Assembly (NCBI GenBank): GCA_947179155.2
Contig: OX359282.1
Coordinates: forward strand, 12,052,533 to 12,116,532
Length of the DNA stretch: 64,000 nt
DNA from: Hedera helix
Lineage: Eukaryota > Streptophyta > Magnoliopsida > Apiales > Araliaceae
Direction of reading: 5' to 3'
Shown: positions 20,457 to 34,041 of the stretch, piece by piece
Position numbering within the stretch: position 1 is the first letter of the stretch
How the letters are laid out: the number at the start of each line of letters is the position of its first letter
Notes under the pieces: generated by a model
The model's input: only the letters and a program-made list of their open reading frames with translations
The model's database searches: none
Told to the model about the DNA's origin: nothing
Program-made: the position numbers and the translations under genes

Positions 20457-22005
20457 TGAAAGTAGTATGCCTTCAAGCCAATCACATTTGATGTGATATG
20501 CATATACTTTGTAATATTATTCGTTTATTAATAAAAGTAACAATACATTTCTTTATTCGTGATTAATTAGCTAAATTAATTAAATAGATAAACCCATAGT
20601 TTTCGAGCAATGCTTTTAGAACTATGATGATGATCATGCTAATAAGATCTAAATTCAAGATAACTCAAAACTAAAATTGTTCCTAATCGTTGGATCACTA
20701 AAAATGAGGTTAGTAGATCCAGATAGATTGATACATACTATGTTTGCTTTTATGAAGAGGATGATTGATCTCATAATCATTTGTGTAGAGACACTAAAAC
20801 AAGTATGTAGGTACTTATTAGAGAATAAGTTTATTGAACGTGACTCGCTCAACGAACACCTAATGGAGTTTTACTTGTCTGTCAATAGGAGTTCCTTATG
20901 TGATAGTCGTATAAGTGATCATTGGATTTGAGCTCATCATAGTATCTTGTGTGTACTAAGTTATACTTTGACATATTCCTTAAGACTTGTTGGTATATCA
21001 AAGGATATGCTTGGGTATAATAAGGTATACATGGAGATAGGTGAATGATCAACAAAGGATCTACCACTTCCAGTAAAGGGAAGAGTGTCCTATGCGATTC
21101 AATAAGCGACAACTCAGAAATTCTTGGTCAGGGTTGAATAAAATTAGAAATGAGTTTCTAATTTACATTAACAAGAGTTGTGCATTTGTGAATTGAAATG
21201 CATATGATCAAATAAATAAGACTTGACAGAAATTTCGTGTCTTATATTTGATTGGGACATTGCATGGTAGAATGATTGAATTGTACAATAACTTTTTCGC
21301 TGAAAGGTTCTTTTACTATCAAATGTTGAAATCTATATTATCTGGAATGTCGGTTAATCGTTAAGAGTAATAATAAATGAATTAGAATTGTTCTAATTTA
21401 TTTATTTTACAGCTGGTTTAATATGGAGAACCTAAAGGGTCACACCGCACAAGAGTAATATTTATTTTAGAAGTGAATGACATAATCGTAATAATAAATT
21501 ATGTATATTTAATTTATACTATGGTGATAGAATAACTTAAATAGCTTACTATTTATAGTTTAGTATTTTAGAAATACTAATTATAAATTAATAAGAGGAG
21601 TCTTATTATTATTATTATTACTATTACTATTATTATTATTACTAGTATTATTATTTAGGTCTTAAATGGTTTAGGAATTAATTAATAAGTAGTAGTATTA
21701 TTGTAAATAATTAAGTTCCTAAATGGTCTAGGAATTATAATTATAATAATTAATTAAGTTACTAAATAGTTTAGTAATTAATTAATAAGAAGTACTCTCA
21801 TTATTAAATAATTAAATTTCTAAATGATTTAGAAATTGTAATTAATTAATTTAGTTCTTAATTAAATTGAGAATTAAATTAGAACCCTAATCCTAAATAG
21901 TTTATAAGGGTTGACTATATCTATAAATAAGAGAAGTCTTATCATAGATTAAGGTTACACACTCTTTCACAAGAATAGAGAGAGTACTTCATAATTCTCT
22001 ACATC

Positions 22006-22066
<61 letters not shown>

Positions 22067-22414
22067 AAGGCTAGCCACCCATGATTTGGAGAAATCAAAA
22101 TCCACTTCTTTAATTCATAGATCTCTTGGTGGATCACCTCTAGAGGGTTCATACTTGGGGAGCTAACATTGATCCGTAAAATCTAATCGGTGAATTTAAA
22201 TAAAAAGGCGAAGGATTAAAGGGAGTTGAACTTGTACCTATGGAAGCTTGGTTCTACGAAGGTATAAATCTTTTATCATTCCTCAATTAATAATAGTCGC
22301 ATAAGAAAGATCCTAATTATTGGTTTGTAGAAAAATTTTAAAATCTGATTTTTCTTGCTTTCGTTGCGCTTATATAATTTGTTTATATGTATGCCTTATT
22401 TTTGCAAAACAACA
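20457..22414 (+). repeat. LTR 'A' of a second element type (1958 bp)
   Basis: Starts TGAAAGTAGTATGCC and ends CAAAACAACA, followed by a PBS. An inverted relative lies at 53431-55273 (for example GTTCCTAATCGTTGGATCAC in both). It contains (ATT)n at about 21605-21655, repeated CTAAATGGTTTAGGAATTA-type units (21660-21900), TATA-like CTATAAATAAGAG (21921) and a (GA)n tract. ORFs such as 20677-20931 are not family proteins, although their reading is partly kept in the inverted copy. Confidence 0.75.
22010..22062. repeat. (GA)n microsatellite in LTR A
   Basis: About 53 bases of pure AG dinucleotides just after the presumed transcription start; absent from the relative at 53.8 kb. Confidence 0.95.
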
Positions 22415-22415
22415 C

Positions 22416-22428
22416 TGGTATTAGAGCC
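22416..22428 (+). other. Primer-binding site after LTR A
   Basis: TGGTATTAGAGCC, one change from the initiator-Met tRNA complement TGGTATCAGAGCC, one base after the LTR. It shows that LTR A is a left LTR with internal sequence behind it. Confidence 0.75.
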
Positions 22429-23540
22429 AAACTTATGCGAATTATTAATTGTTTTGATTTCATATACGTATGGGTATATGTTTAAAATAATTTATTGAGC
22501 ATAATTTGTTGTATAAAATCATGGGTATTGAAAATAAATTGCAAAAATCGTGTTTTAAAAAGATTTTTTTTATTTTTAATTTCCACGAACTGCTATAATA
22601 CACTGCGTGCATGGCACAGATCTAGTGCACTACGCGCATGGTGCTGGAAGCATATGTCGCGCATTGCGCGAGGGCTCGGTACTGGCACGCAAGGCTCTAG
22701 TCGCTGGGCTCGGTGGCATTTCTGTAATTTTCGGGTGCTCGGTGGCAGTATTGTAAATAATGAAATTTTGGTTTTTCAATGGCACTTTCATAAATAATCA
22801 AAATTCTGGATTTTCAATTACTTTTTTTGTATTTTTTGAGCAGATTTTTAAATTAAAAAAAATAGTTTATTTTGGGTAATTTTAAAAATATAAAAAAATA
22901 CAAAAATATAATAAAAATAAATAATTTACTTTTATATGATTTTATAATTAAAATAAATGGTTTATTTTAAATATGAAATTGAATTTCATACAACTTTAAA
23001 TTGCCCATTAAATGACACCATATATATATATGTGTTGAACATTGTATGTTTAATTTGATGATAAGAATTAAGATTATTAAATGCATCAATTAGCAGAATT
23101 ATAAAGACCTTTGATTTTGTATAATGTATAAGGACTTAGCTAGATAAGATCAAAGTTGTACGACTATGCTCAAGACAGACTCTACGACCAAAGCAAGCAA
23201 CCGTAGAACGAACTCTACGACCAACAGAGTAACAGTAGAGTAAACTCTACGATGTCAATAAGAGATGATCTATTGTAGAATAATCACAACAACAAGAATA
23301 TTCGTGGAGTTGATCATGGAGGGTCATGGAGCAAAAAGGCAAGAGACATTACGATCAGAACCTTGAACTAAAAGATTATAAGTTATTTAGTTCAAAGGTA
23401 CAATCTGCATTGATATGACAGAAGAGCTTCTGCTAATCGATCAAAGTCAGAAAAGTCAAGGAACTGACCCAAGCTCACTATGCAACAGAGAGAAGACTTT
23501 CGAGGCAGTAAAGTCAGACGACTGTGTCCTATAAGTCCTA
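22429..23540 (+). other. Internal region behind LTR A, no gene seen
   Basis: Non-coding sequence with a GC-rich block (22600-22760, including CGCGCATTGCGCGAGGG) and, at 23160-23260, three repeats of ACTCTACGA with intervening ACAGTAGAG-type inverted copies. No gag or pol of this element is recognisable, and no second LTR follows, so the element is truncated at its junction with the Tekay gag near 23540. ORF 22495-22797 covers the GC-rich block and looks like chance. Confidence 0.45.
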
Positions 23541-23943
23541 ATGTGGAAGGACCAAATGACTCTCCAAGGTAGACCCCCAATGGTAAGAGATCAGGCAAGA
23601 CCTCATCTAGTCAGTTTCAAAGACTTTAAGCTTGTGGGACCGCCGGAGTTTCGCAGGACTACCGACCCTATTGAGGCCCAAACATGGGTAAAGGAAATGG
23701 AAAAGGTATTTGAGGTTGTCCGAGTGGCAAAGGAACAGAAAATGTCGTTTTCCACCTTCATGATGAAGGGTGAGGCAAACTTTTGGTGGAAAACAAATAA
23801 GGGCTGAGTCGGGGAAGGGGTTATCGCGTGAGCGCAATTTAAAGAACTATTTTTCGGATAGCATGCAGAATATGATGGAGATGAAGTTTCTGAATTTGAA
23901 ACAGGGGAATATGACAGTGGCAGAGCATGCAGCGAAGTTTAAC
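23541..23943 (+). pseudogene. Gag, part 1 (before LARD2)
   Basis: Residues near 26-60 read LVSFKDFKLVGPPEF and TTDPIEAQTWVKEMEKVFEV, then MKGEANFWWKT; after frameshifts near 23805-23850 comes MEMKFLNLKQGNMTVAEHAAKFN, the conserved retrotransposon Gag core. The sequence is cut after KFN by LARD2 and resumes at 33571. The N-terminus (MPPRR type) is missing. Structural protein of the virus-like particle; broken here. Confidence 0.85.
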
Positions 23944-26900
23944 TATGAGGACCCGAATTTTCAGAATTTCTTTAATAATATTAAATAAAAATTTAATTAA
24001 CAGAATTATCAGGGTTGTTTAAATTATTTGTGATATTATGTGATTTTTAAGGTACGGGACGAGATTTAATTAGTAAATTAAATCTGCGCAGAGATTATGA
24101 TAAATGGTATTGAATTAAAGTAATTGAAAAATAAATAAATTGTTTTAAAATAATTTATTAAGAATAAGAGAAATTTCAGATAAATGTACATTAATTTGTA
24201 CAATTAAATTGTTATAAAAATGCAGAAATTTAGATTTAAAGGAGATTATATGGTAATGTGAGAAGTAAGATTTAAATATGTATATTTATATATGTGAATG
24301 TTTAATTGATAATTATAAATTTCATTAATTATGAGAATTAAGGGATTAATAATTAAATTAATCCAAAGTTAAATAAAAGTGAATGAGGAAGTTAGTAAAA
24401 TTAGAAATATTGATTATTTAATTAATCAATAATTATGATGAAGGTTTAGAAATTATTTAAGAGGAAGAAGGAATTTTATAAATTATATACTAACAAAGTA
24501 TATAATTTATATAAGAAAATTTAAGTAAAAGAGTAATAAAAAATAATAATTATATAAATTATGTAAGAATTATTATATAATTTATATAAGAGGATTAAAT
24601 TAATGAAATGATTAATAAATGTATAATTTTGGTTATATAATTAATTGATGATTATGGAGGAATTTAAGAAATTATTTAAGAAAGGAGAATGTAAATATAT
24701 CGATTATATAATATTAAATTATATAATTTATATATAAAGAAGTTAATGTGAAATGTAAAGAGATGAAATTAAATGAGGAAAAATGAATGTTTTAATTCAT
24801 TAAAAATTATGTTTATGCATAATTAAATTATTATGACTTTTATGAAGGATAATATTTTTGAAACGTGAACATGTTAGAGTAACATGTTGTCCAAGTAATG
24901 AAGTGAAAAATTGTGAAAAATAATTTTTATATGTTATATGAATTATTTTATGATTTTTTGAGATATAAATTACCCCATATAATTACATGCATGGCATTAT
25001 GCGTGTACAAAATTTGTCAAGTAAAGTACCCAAAAGTGATATTAAAATTATTTATAAATCATGTTATGATTTTTGGTGAATTAAAATAAATATTTTATAT
25101 ACATTATATAAAATATTTATTATACGAAATAATTACGTAATGTATTTAAATTAAAATTTTGCATGTTATTTTTCTTGAAAAATCCGGAAGTTTCCGTGGC
25201 ATGTAAATAAGTCGGTGGACTTAGTAAATTGCTAAAAAGGAATTAAGTGTATTAATTATATAAAAAGAAGGAGAGGAAATAAGGAAGAAAAGGCAACACA
25301 AGCAAAAACAAAATAAACTCTCTCTCTATGTTGCCATCCGAAAACCATCACCACCACCTTGCCACCCAGAAACTCCATGGCTACCACCAAGAAGGAGAGA
25401 TTTGGGGCCATCTAGAGGAAGTTCTAAGCTTCAAAGAGGGTATAATTCAATTTTTTTGTGATTTATTTTGGTATTTATGGTAATAAATTATTATTGTGAA
25501 AAATTAGAAAATAATTAGAATAATTATTCTAAACAATTTTTGGATGTTTATCTATGGGTTATATAATTTTTGGAACAATTTTGTTGGGAAAAATTTGATC
25601 AAAATGGTGAAAATATGGCAAAGTTGGTTACTGTTTCGCGGAAAAACTGAAGGAGAAGAATGCGCGGCAGCCATTTTTTTTTTTTTTGGCACGGGTATAC
25701 AACGACGGTGTTTTGGAGCATTTAGGGCAGGCCACGCGATGCGCAAAAGAAATTTCTGGAAGAAGGGACGAAACGACGCCGTTTGGCGTCGATAGAAACA
25801 GTCGTCGCGCATTGCGTGGGCGACCGGCACGGCTGAAAATTACCAGCGTGCCCTTGGTCTTTTTCGGTAATACCGAACATGTCCCTTAGCGCGGAAATTA
25901 CAATTATGCCCCTTATCTTTCCGAAAAATTCCCGATATGTCCCTAAAGTTGCTGAAATTACGGATATGCCCCCGGCCTTTCCGGGAAATGACGGATGTGT
26001 CCCTGAGGGCGCGAAAATTACGAAAATACTCTCAGAAGTGATTTTTAATTAAAATAAATGTTTAAAAATTATAGAAAAATATTAAAAATATAGAAATGAT
26101 GTTTGAGCATTAAATTTAATTTTTTGTAAAAATATTAAATATTGGGGATTAATATTTAAATATTAATCTATTAAGTTTAAAGGTTAGAAAATGATTAAAT
26201 GAAAATCCGAACAACTAAATGTGCTAAAATTTATCCGATGAGCCGGGTTGTCCGTATTAAAGGTGTTGGATATTAAATTAAACGAATATTTTAAGGAACG
26301 ATGTTATTATAGTTGGCCATGTAAATTAATAATTGGTCCAGAGATAATATTGATTAATTAAATTAATATCATAAGAGGATAAATAATTATTATTTGATTA
26401 TTTTATGATCATAGGTTGATCGAGAAAAGGGTATGAACTACCAATTTAATTGTTGAATTTTCAGGCAAGTTCTTCAGTCCTTTAATGTTAATTGTTGCCT
26501 GTTATATGTAAATACTTGTTTAAATGCATATATATTATGTGTTATGTGGTCTGTGACTAATATGACAACTATGTGTACTTTGTGCAATGATGTGAGATAT
26601 ATTGCTATAATAGAAGCACAAGCACATGATGTATGACACACACCGAACATGTTAAGGTATGTGCTATGTGAAGTATAAACTGTTGAACTTGCTGAGCCGT
26701 TGTGCTCATTACTTGCATGATACAAACTTTTGCAGGTTAAGAAATGAATTTCAAAAATATCGGATTGTGTAAAGATTGATCAACTTAGAAGGTTGTAAAG
26801 GAAGTTGTTATATTCTATGTGGTAAATTTGCAAGTTATGTTGATGTGTTGTATATAGTTATATGTTGGATTCCGAATAAGATGATTAGCATTAATGTATG

Positions 26901-27302
26901 AACTGTAATAGTTCAATAGAATGGTTACAATAGAAATTATTATATGTTTAATTAGGAATTACGAAGCAAAGAATATCTGTAGGAAAATAAATAATAGTAA
27001 ATTTTGAATATCGAGCTTTATGATACTGGTTATAGAAAGAAAAGTAAAGGTTGCGATCCAGGGACTAGGATCCAAATGTAAGGATTTTAAATATCCAAAT
27101 ATTTTAATACAATGATTAATTGAGAAAAGTGTAAAATTTATACCGCAAAATTGATACTTGATGATTTTAAAATCAATTAATGGATGAATTAAGGTGATTA
27201 AAGATTTATTAACGGACCGAAATTTGGACGTTATGAAGATAAGGTATAGTAAATATGAAATTTAAGGTGATAAAATGGGATGAACTATACGGGGTCGTTA
27301 CA
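23944..27302 (+). repeat. LARD2 5' LTR
   Basis: Same modules as LARD1: hairpin 25083-25121, TATA 25256-25267, leader, ATG at 25377 (MATTKKERFGAI then TAG), donor AGAGG|GTATAA (25440), CpG-rich block 25650-26030, acceptor TTTTGCAG (about 26736) and the end GGGGTCGTTACA. The micro-ORF here has TAG and TAA where the related LARD4 copy has sense codons; both LTRs carry them, so they predate the insertion. Confidence 0.92.
25256..25267 (+). promoter_or_regulatory. LARD2 5' LTR TATA box
   Basis: TTATATAAAAAG, then an AG-rich stretch and the leader with CTCTCTCTATG; same spacing to the ATG as in LARD1. Confidence 0.6.
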
Positions 27303-30208
27303 GTTGGTATCAGAGCTAGGGGTTACAAACCCTTAGGAAAATGATACATTAGGCTATAACCTAAAGTAAGAAAGAGTACGGTTAGTTGAGTGTTCTGAAA
27401 ACTCAAGCGTATGGTAAACTCGTGACTCATGATTATATGGTGGAGCCTCTTTAGCGAATGGGCGACTATGGCCTGACTAGGATAAGCTCCTCAACCATAT
27501 GATTATGGTAAGTTCCTGAGTCCAAATACGTGATAAGTTTGATGAACCTGGGGGAAATTAGAGAGCTATAAGTTAAGAAATATTGACTAAGGTTAAGTAA
27601 ATCATAAAGATATAAGATTATAAGGAAGAGATAAAGATGTTAAGAAAGATTCTACTGGAGGTAACGAATTGAGAAAATTCATAAGTTTAATTAAAAATAT
27701 ATCTGAAGGAATAATTGAAATGATTCAAAGATAAATCTCAAAGAAAAATCAGGGGACACCTGATTCAAGCAGTAAAAGATGACAGGGTAATCTAAAAATC
27801 ATAGAAAAAGATCATAATAGTATGATCAGGAACGGTAAGAGGATCGTACTACGATACGATCACAAGATAAGAAAAGCGAATAAGGAATAGATTGTAAAGC
27901 AAGATCATGATGGGATTATGTGAGAATGTGAAATAACAGAGAGACCTGTTAATGGTCCAAAATGTATATGGTACTATGAAATAGTACAAGAAGAATTCAG
28001 GGAATGATGAGACATGAATGACAGAAAGGTTATGATAAGGGGGCAGAAAGCTTGGGTACGAAATTTCAATTGAGAACTCACGTGATGACTGAGTTGCACA
28101 ATCCTTTGTATGGGCAGGGGACTTGTGTTTACTTAGTTACTATGTGATAATCATTGAAATGTTAGAGTCGCACTAGCAATTTTGATAAATAAATAATATT
28201 AAGTTTAGGCACGAGTTCTTAAAACTCATGCATATGGTAAGTCCATGACTCATAATCGTATGGTATGTTTTGAGCCCCTCAGCATATGGATAGTCTTTAA
28301 TTTGTTCTTAGACTACATATTGCTAGGACAAACTTTAAAACTCATATTCTTGTGGTAAGTTCCTGGACTCATAATGTGTGGCAAGTTTGATGAACTATAC
28401 GGGGGTATAGAAAAGTTGGAGTAGATAGAAAATTTTAATATGATAAATGAAAATAGTCCTAGCAATAAATTAAGTATTTAAGTGAAGAAACTGAAGGTGA
28501 ATGTTAGAGAATTTAGGATATTCCCATTCTTCTAGCTTTGCTAGACTTCAAAATTTTTGGCCTCAAGCTAATTTGGCACGAATGTGCTTTGAAAAGTTCA
28601 AAATAAATTTTAAAGCAATTTAAAAAAGTGTCTATGCTACTTGTTTCGGCTAGACAAAAATATTTTTACATCAAAATGTATTTCAAAATAATCATCCATT
28701 CACCTTTTAGCCCGGTGTAGATGTGATGAATGACGGAATGCTCAACGTGTTATTGAGACGGTGCGGTACTATTTCGTCATAAGATGATTCAACACCATAA
28801 AGTATGGTGTAGAAATTATTAACGACGGAATTCTCAACGTACTGTCAAAATGATGCGGTAACATGAAGTCATAAATGATTTTGATTTATGAAAGTATGTC
28901 AAAGCTATAGGTCAATGTTATTTGACTCGGCTAGACGTTTTGAAGAGTTTTGACATGGTAAATGTTTTAAAATTTCTGCGGGTTATAAATAGTTGAAAGA
29001 AAGTCTATGCCAATTGAACTGGCTAGACAAGCGTTGAAGAAATAGAAGTCTAAGCTATTTGATTCAGCTAGACAAATTTTAACATATATTTATTAAATTC
29101 ATATTCTTTGAAAGTTATACCAAATCAAATTACTTTTGGAATGAATTCTAAGGCTGAGATGAACAAAAAAGATTAAGAATATTGCAGGTTGATTAAATGG
29201 TCACCTGGCATAAGGAAACACTGGCATTACAGATTGTTCTACTGGCGTGCCAAATTATGGATTTAATATACACCACTTTAATGGCAGACTGATCCACTGT
29301 CAGGGTTTGCAGTATGAAGTACTCGGGGAGCGAAGTACTGTAAACCAGGATAAATGTTCATTCAGCATATCATAAAAGTTTTCTAAAATAAAAAAAAAAA
29401 ATTGAATTTTTCTACTCTTATGAAGATTGGATGGTAGGATGGGGTAGTATTTTAATTAGGAGTGATAAGGAAAGTAATAATTGCGAAGTAAAGGAACTAT
29501 GAAATGTGATGGATTAGAAATGGCAATATGTAATGACCACGAGGACGGAATGAAAGAAAGATATGTGGAATAAATGCAAAGGAAAGGTGTAAGTTACAAA
29601 TAAATGAGATATTAGTACATAGAAATTTTGAGGACGAAATTTATGAAGGAGGGGTGAATGTGACACCCAAGATTTTTGGAATAATTTTAAATAAAGATTA
29701 TGACGAATTAAGTAAAGGTTAACGTATAGAACCTAGTGTTGAATGATGGAGGTATTAAAGAATGATTTATGAAATGTGAAGAAAATTTATATGAATTAAG
29801 AAAAAAAAGGATGAATGTGTATAATATAAATGAGGTTTAATAGAAAGTAAGAAATAAAGTAAGGAGATATGCGACTAAAGAAAGGAAAAGTTTCAGAGAA
29901 TAAGACACTATCTTGATAAGTGAATCAAGAAATGAGTTAAAGTTTTATTAATAAAAAATTTAGAGAAATATAGAATGTAATACTACAAAGAAATTGGGAA
30001 TTGAAATAAGAATTGAATATTCTTACAGTTATGACTATTATGGTGTTATCCATGTGAGTTATGGAAATTAATGAGAAAAGATGTGATTATTATATGTTTC
30101 ATTATGATTTATCAAGATAAAGGTATTGTAATGCGCTATAAATAAAATACGTATGATTATTACGGTAGTTATGATTCCGAGGACGGAATCCTGTTAAAGG
30201 GGGAAGAA
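27303..30208 (+). ncRNA. LARD2 internal region, structured and non-coding
   Basis: Contains the PBS (27305-27316), both modules of about 200 bp (around 27390-27560 and 28215-28410), the hairpin set beginning at 28630, the relict PPT/LTR-start block (TGTGACACCC from 29659) and the PPT (30194-30208). Near-collinear with LARD1 and LARD5, with small indels. No ORF of note. Function inferred as template/packaged RNA only. Confidence 0.6.
30194..30208 (+). other. LARD2 polypurine tract
   Basis: TTAAAGGGGGAAGAA before the 3' LTR, preceded by the GATTCCG-AGGA-CGGAATC hairpin. Confidence 0.9.
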
Positions 30209-33200
30209 TGTGAGGACCCGAATTTTCAGAATTTCTTTAATAATATTTAATAAAAATTTAATTAATAGAATTATCAGGGTTGTTTAAATTATTTGTGATA
30301 TTATGTGATTTTTAAGGTACGGGACGAGATTTAATTAGTAAATTAAATCTGCGCGGAGATTATGATAAATGGTATTGAATTAAAGTAATTGAAAAATAAA
30401 TAAATTGTTTAAAAATAATTTATTAAGAATAAGAGAAATTGCAGATAAATGTACATTAATTTGTACAATTAAATTGTTATAAAAATGCAGAAATTTAGAT
30501 TTAAAGGAGATTATATGGTAATGTGAGAAGTAAGATTTAAATATGTATATTTATATATGTGAATGTTTAATTGATAATTATAAATTTCATTAATTATGAG
30601 AATTAAGGGATTAATAATTAAATTAATCCAAAGTTAAATAAAAGTGAATGAGGAAGTTAGTAAAATTAGAAATATTGATTATTTAATTAATCAATAATTA
30701 TGATGAAGGTTTAGAAATTATTTAAGAGGAAGAAGGAATTTTATAAATTATATACTAACAAAGTATATAATTTATATAAGAAAATTTAAGTAAAAGAGTA
30801 ATAAAAAATAATAATTATATAAATTATGTAAGAATTATTATATAATTTATATAAGAGGATTAAATTAATGAAAGGATTAATAAATGTATAATTTTGGTTA
30901 TATAATTAATTGATGATTATGGAGGAATTTAAGAAATTATTTAAGAAAGGAGAATGTAAATATATCGATTATATAATATTAAATTATATAATTTATATAT
31001 AAAGAAGTTAATGTGAAATGTAAAGAGATGAAATTAAATGAGGAAAAATGAATGTTTTAATTCATTAAAAATTATGTTTATGCATAATTAAATTATTATG
31101 ACTTTTATGAAGGATAATATTTTTGAAACGTGAACATGTTAGAGTAACATGTTGTCCAAGTAATGAAGTGAAAAATTGTGAAAAATAATTTTTATATGTT
31201 ATATGAATTATTTTATGATTTTTTGAGATATAAATTACCCCATATAATTACATGCATGGCATTATGCGTGTACAAAATTTGTCAAGTAAAGTACCCAAAA
31301 GTGATATTAAAATTATTTATAAATCATGTTATGATTTTTGGTGAATTAAAATAAATATTTTATATACATTATATAAAATATTTATTATACGAAATAATTA
31401 CGTAATGTATTTAAATTAAAATTTTGCATGTTATTTTTCTTGAAAAATCCGGAAGTTTCCGTGGCATGTAAATAAGTCGGTGGACTTAGTAAATTGCTAA
31501 AAAGGAATTAAGTGTATTAATTATATAAAAAGAAGGAGAGGAAATAAGGAAGAAAAGGCAACACAAGCAAAAACAAAATAAACTCTCTCTCTATGTTGCC
31601 ATCCGAAAACCATCACCACCACCTTGCCACCCAGAAACTCCATGGCTACCACCAAGAAGGAGAGATTTGGGGCCATCTAGAGGAAGTTCTAAGCTTCAAA
31701 GAGGGTATAATTCAATTTTTTTGTGATTTATTTTGGTATTTATGGTAATAAATTATTATTGTGAAAAATTAGAAAATAATTAGAATAATTATTCTAAACA
31801 ATTTTTGGATGTTTATCTATGGGTTATATAATTTTTGGAACAATTTTGTTGGGAAAAATTTGATCAAAATGGTGAAAATATGGCAAAGTTGGTTACTGTT
31901 TCGCGGAAAAACTGAAGGAGAAGAATGCGCGGCAGCCATTTTTTTTTTTTTTGGCACGGGTATACAACGACGGTGTTTTGGAGCATTTAGGGCAGGCCAC
32001 GCGATGCGCAAAAGAAATTTCTGGAAGAAGGGACGAAACGACGCCGTTTGGCGTCGATAGAAACAGTCGTCGCGCATTGCGTGGGCGACCGGCACGGCTG
32101 AAAATTACCAGCGTGCCCTTGGTCTTTTTCGGTAATACCGAACATGTCCCTTAGCGCGGAAATTACAATTATGCCCCTTATCTTTCCGAAAAATTCCCGA
32201 TATGTCCCTAAAGTTGCTGAAATTACGGATATGCCCCCGGCCTTTCCGGGAAATGACGGATGTGTCCCTGAGGGCGCGAAAATTACGAAAATACTCTCAG
32301 AAGTGATTTTTAATTAAAATAAATGTTTAAAAATTATAGAAAAATATTAAAAATATAGAAATGATGTTTGAGCATTAAATTTAATTTTTTGTAAAAATAT
32401 TAAATATTGGGGATTAATATTTAAATATTAATCTATTAAGTTTAAAGGTTAGAAAATGATTAAATGAAAATCCGAACAACTAAATGTGCTAAAATTTATC
32501 CGATGAGCCGGGTTGTCCGTATTAAAGGTGTTGGATATTAAATTAAACGAATATTTTAAGGAACGATGTTATTATAGTTGGCCATGTAAATTAATAATTG
32601 GTCCAGAGATAATATTGATTAATTAAATTAATATCATAAGAGGATAAATAATTATTATTTGATTATTTTATGATCATAGGTTGATCGAGAAAAGGGTATG
32701 AACTACCAATTTAATTGTTGAATTTTCAGGCAAGTTCTTCAGTCCTTTAATGTTAATTGTTGCCTGTTATATGTAAATACTTGTTTAAATGCATATATAT
32801 TATGTGTTATGTGGTCTGTGACTAATATGACAACTATGTGTACTTTGTGCAATGATGTGAGATATATTGTTATAATAGAAGCACAAGCACATGATGTATG
32901 ACACACACCGAACATGTTAAGGTATGTGCTATGTGAAGTATAAACTGTTGAACTTGCTGAGCCGTTGTGCTCATTACTTGCATGATACAAACTTTTGCAG
33001 GTTAAGAAATGAATTTCAAAAATATCGGATTGTGTAAAGATTGATCAACTTAGAAGGTTGTAAAGGAAGTTGTTATATTCTATGTGGTAAATTTGCAAGT
33101 TATGTTGATGTGTTGTATATAGTTATATGTTGGATTCCAAATAAGATGATTAGCATTAATGTATGAACTGTAATAGTTCAATAGAATGGTTACAATAGAA

Positions 33201-33565
33201 ACTATTATATGTTTAATTAGGAATTACGAAGCAAAGAATATCTGTAGGAAAATAAATAATAGTAAATTTTGAATATCGAGCTTTATGATACTGGTTACAG
33301 AAAGAAAAGTAAAGGTTGCGATCCAGGAACTAGGATCCAGATGTAAGGATTTTAAATATTCAAATATTTTAATACAATGATTAATTGAGAAAAGTGAAAA
33401 ATTTATACCGCAAAATTTATACTTGATGATTTTAAAATCAATTAATGGATGAATTAAGGTGATTAAAGATTTATTAACAGACCGAAATTTGGACGTTATG
33501 AAGATAAGGTATAATAAATATGAAATTTAAGGTGATAAAATGGGTCAAATTTCGGGGTCGTTACA
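30209..33565 (+). repeat. LARD2 3' LTR
   Basis: Nearly identical to 23944-27302, including TATA (31521), the ATG-containing leader (31642), the CpG block and the acceptor. It ends GTCGTTACA directly before the second TTAAC. Confidence 0.93.
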
Positions 33566-33570
33566 TTAAC

Positions 33571-33980
33571 GAGTTAGCCAGGTTTGCTCCCCACCAGGTG
33601 GACACTGAAGCCAGAAGAGCACGTAGATTCGAGCAAGGCTTAAAACCATGGGTATATCGGGGAGTTGTTGTTTTGAGGACTAGTGATTTTGCAACCTTAC
33701 TAGAGAGGGAGATTATAGCTGAAGGGGGAAATGAAGCTCTGGTGAAATACAATCAGGATCAGAAGAAAAAAGGAGGGTCATGAGGGGTACAAAGAAAGAG
33801 GCAGTAGTAGAGGCAGCAATCCGAATAAAAGAAAGTGGGTAGATTGTCAGAGTTCGGGACATAAATCAGGAGGTGAAATGAAGAAAGAAAATAAGTGCGG
33901 AAAGAACCACTCCGGAGAGTGTTTAAGGGGGCAAAGGAATTTGTTTTAACTGTGGTCAGACGAGACATGTCGCTCCACAT
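33571..33980 (+). pseudogene. Gag, part 2, with zinc-knuckle remains
   Basis: Resumes as INELARFAPHQVDTEARRAR then RFEQGLKPWVYRGVVVL, the conserved second half of Gag. A Lys-rich stretch and two decayed CCHC-like segments follow (CGKNHSGEC about 33900; FNCGQTRHVA about 33945) in different frames. In chromoviruses the knuckle binds element RNA. The frameshifts exclude function. Confidence 0.8.
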
Positions 33981-34041
33981 GCCCAACGCCGAAGAGAGGA
34001 GACTGTTTCTCATATGGTGCAACGGATCACCAGATTAAAGA

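Larger units (their letters stand above)
23944..33565 (+). mobile_element. LARD2: complete, young large-LTR non-coding element
   Basis: LTRs 23944-27302 (3359 bp) and 30209-33565 (3357 bp) differ at only a handful of positions by eye, pointing to a recent insertion. Perfect TSD TTAAC at 23939-23943 and 33566-33570. The first LTR base pair reads TA instead of TG in the 5' copy. PBS at 27305, PPT at 30194. The internal region (27303-30208) is non-coding and homologous to the LARD1 interior. It interrupts the Tekay gag between KFN and INELARFAP. Confidence 0.93.

Noticed and set aside
20677..20931. ORF with a related reading at 54798-55052 on the other strand
   Set aside because: Tempting as a conserved protein, but it is part of LTR A and its inverted relative B; no start, domain or codon-type conservation beyond nucleotide similarity could be shown.
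22495..22797. 100-codon ORF
   Set aside because: Starts in AT-rich non-coding sequence and spans a GC-rich block; no family features.
23160..23260. Spaced ACTCTACGA repeats suggesting a CRISPR-like array
   Set aside because: Only three short imperfect units in a eukaryotic retroelement interior; no regular spacers.
25544..25889. ORFs repeated exactly at 31809-32154
   Set aside because: Both pairs are the two LTRs of LARD2, so identity reflects recent transposition, not coding conservation.
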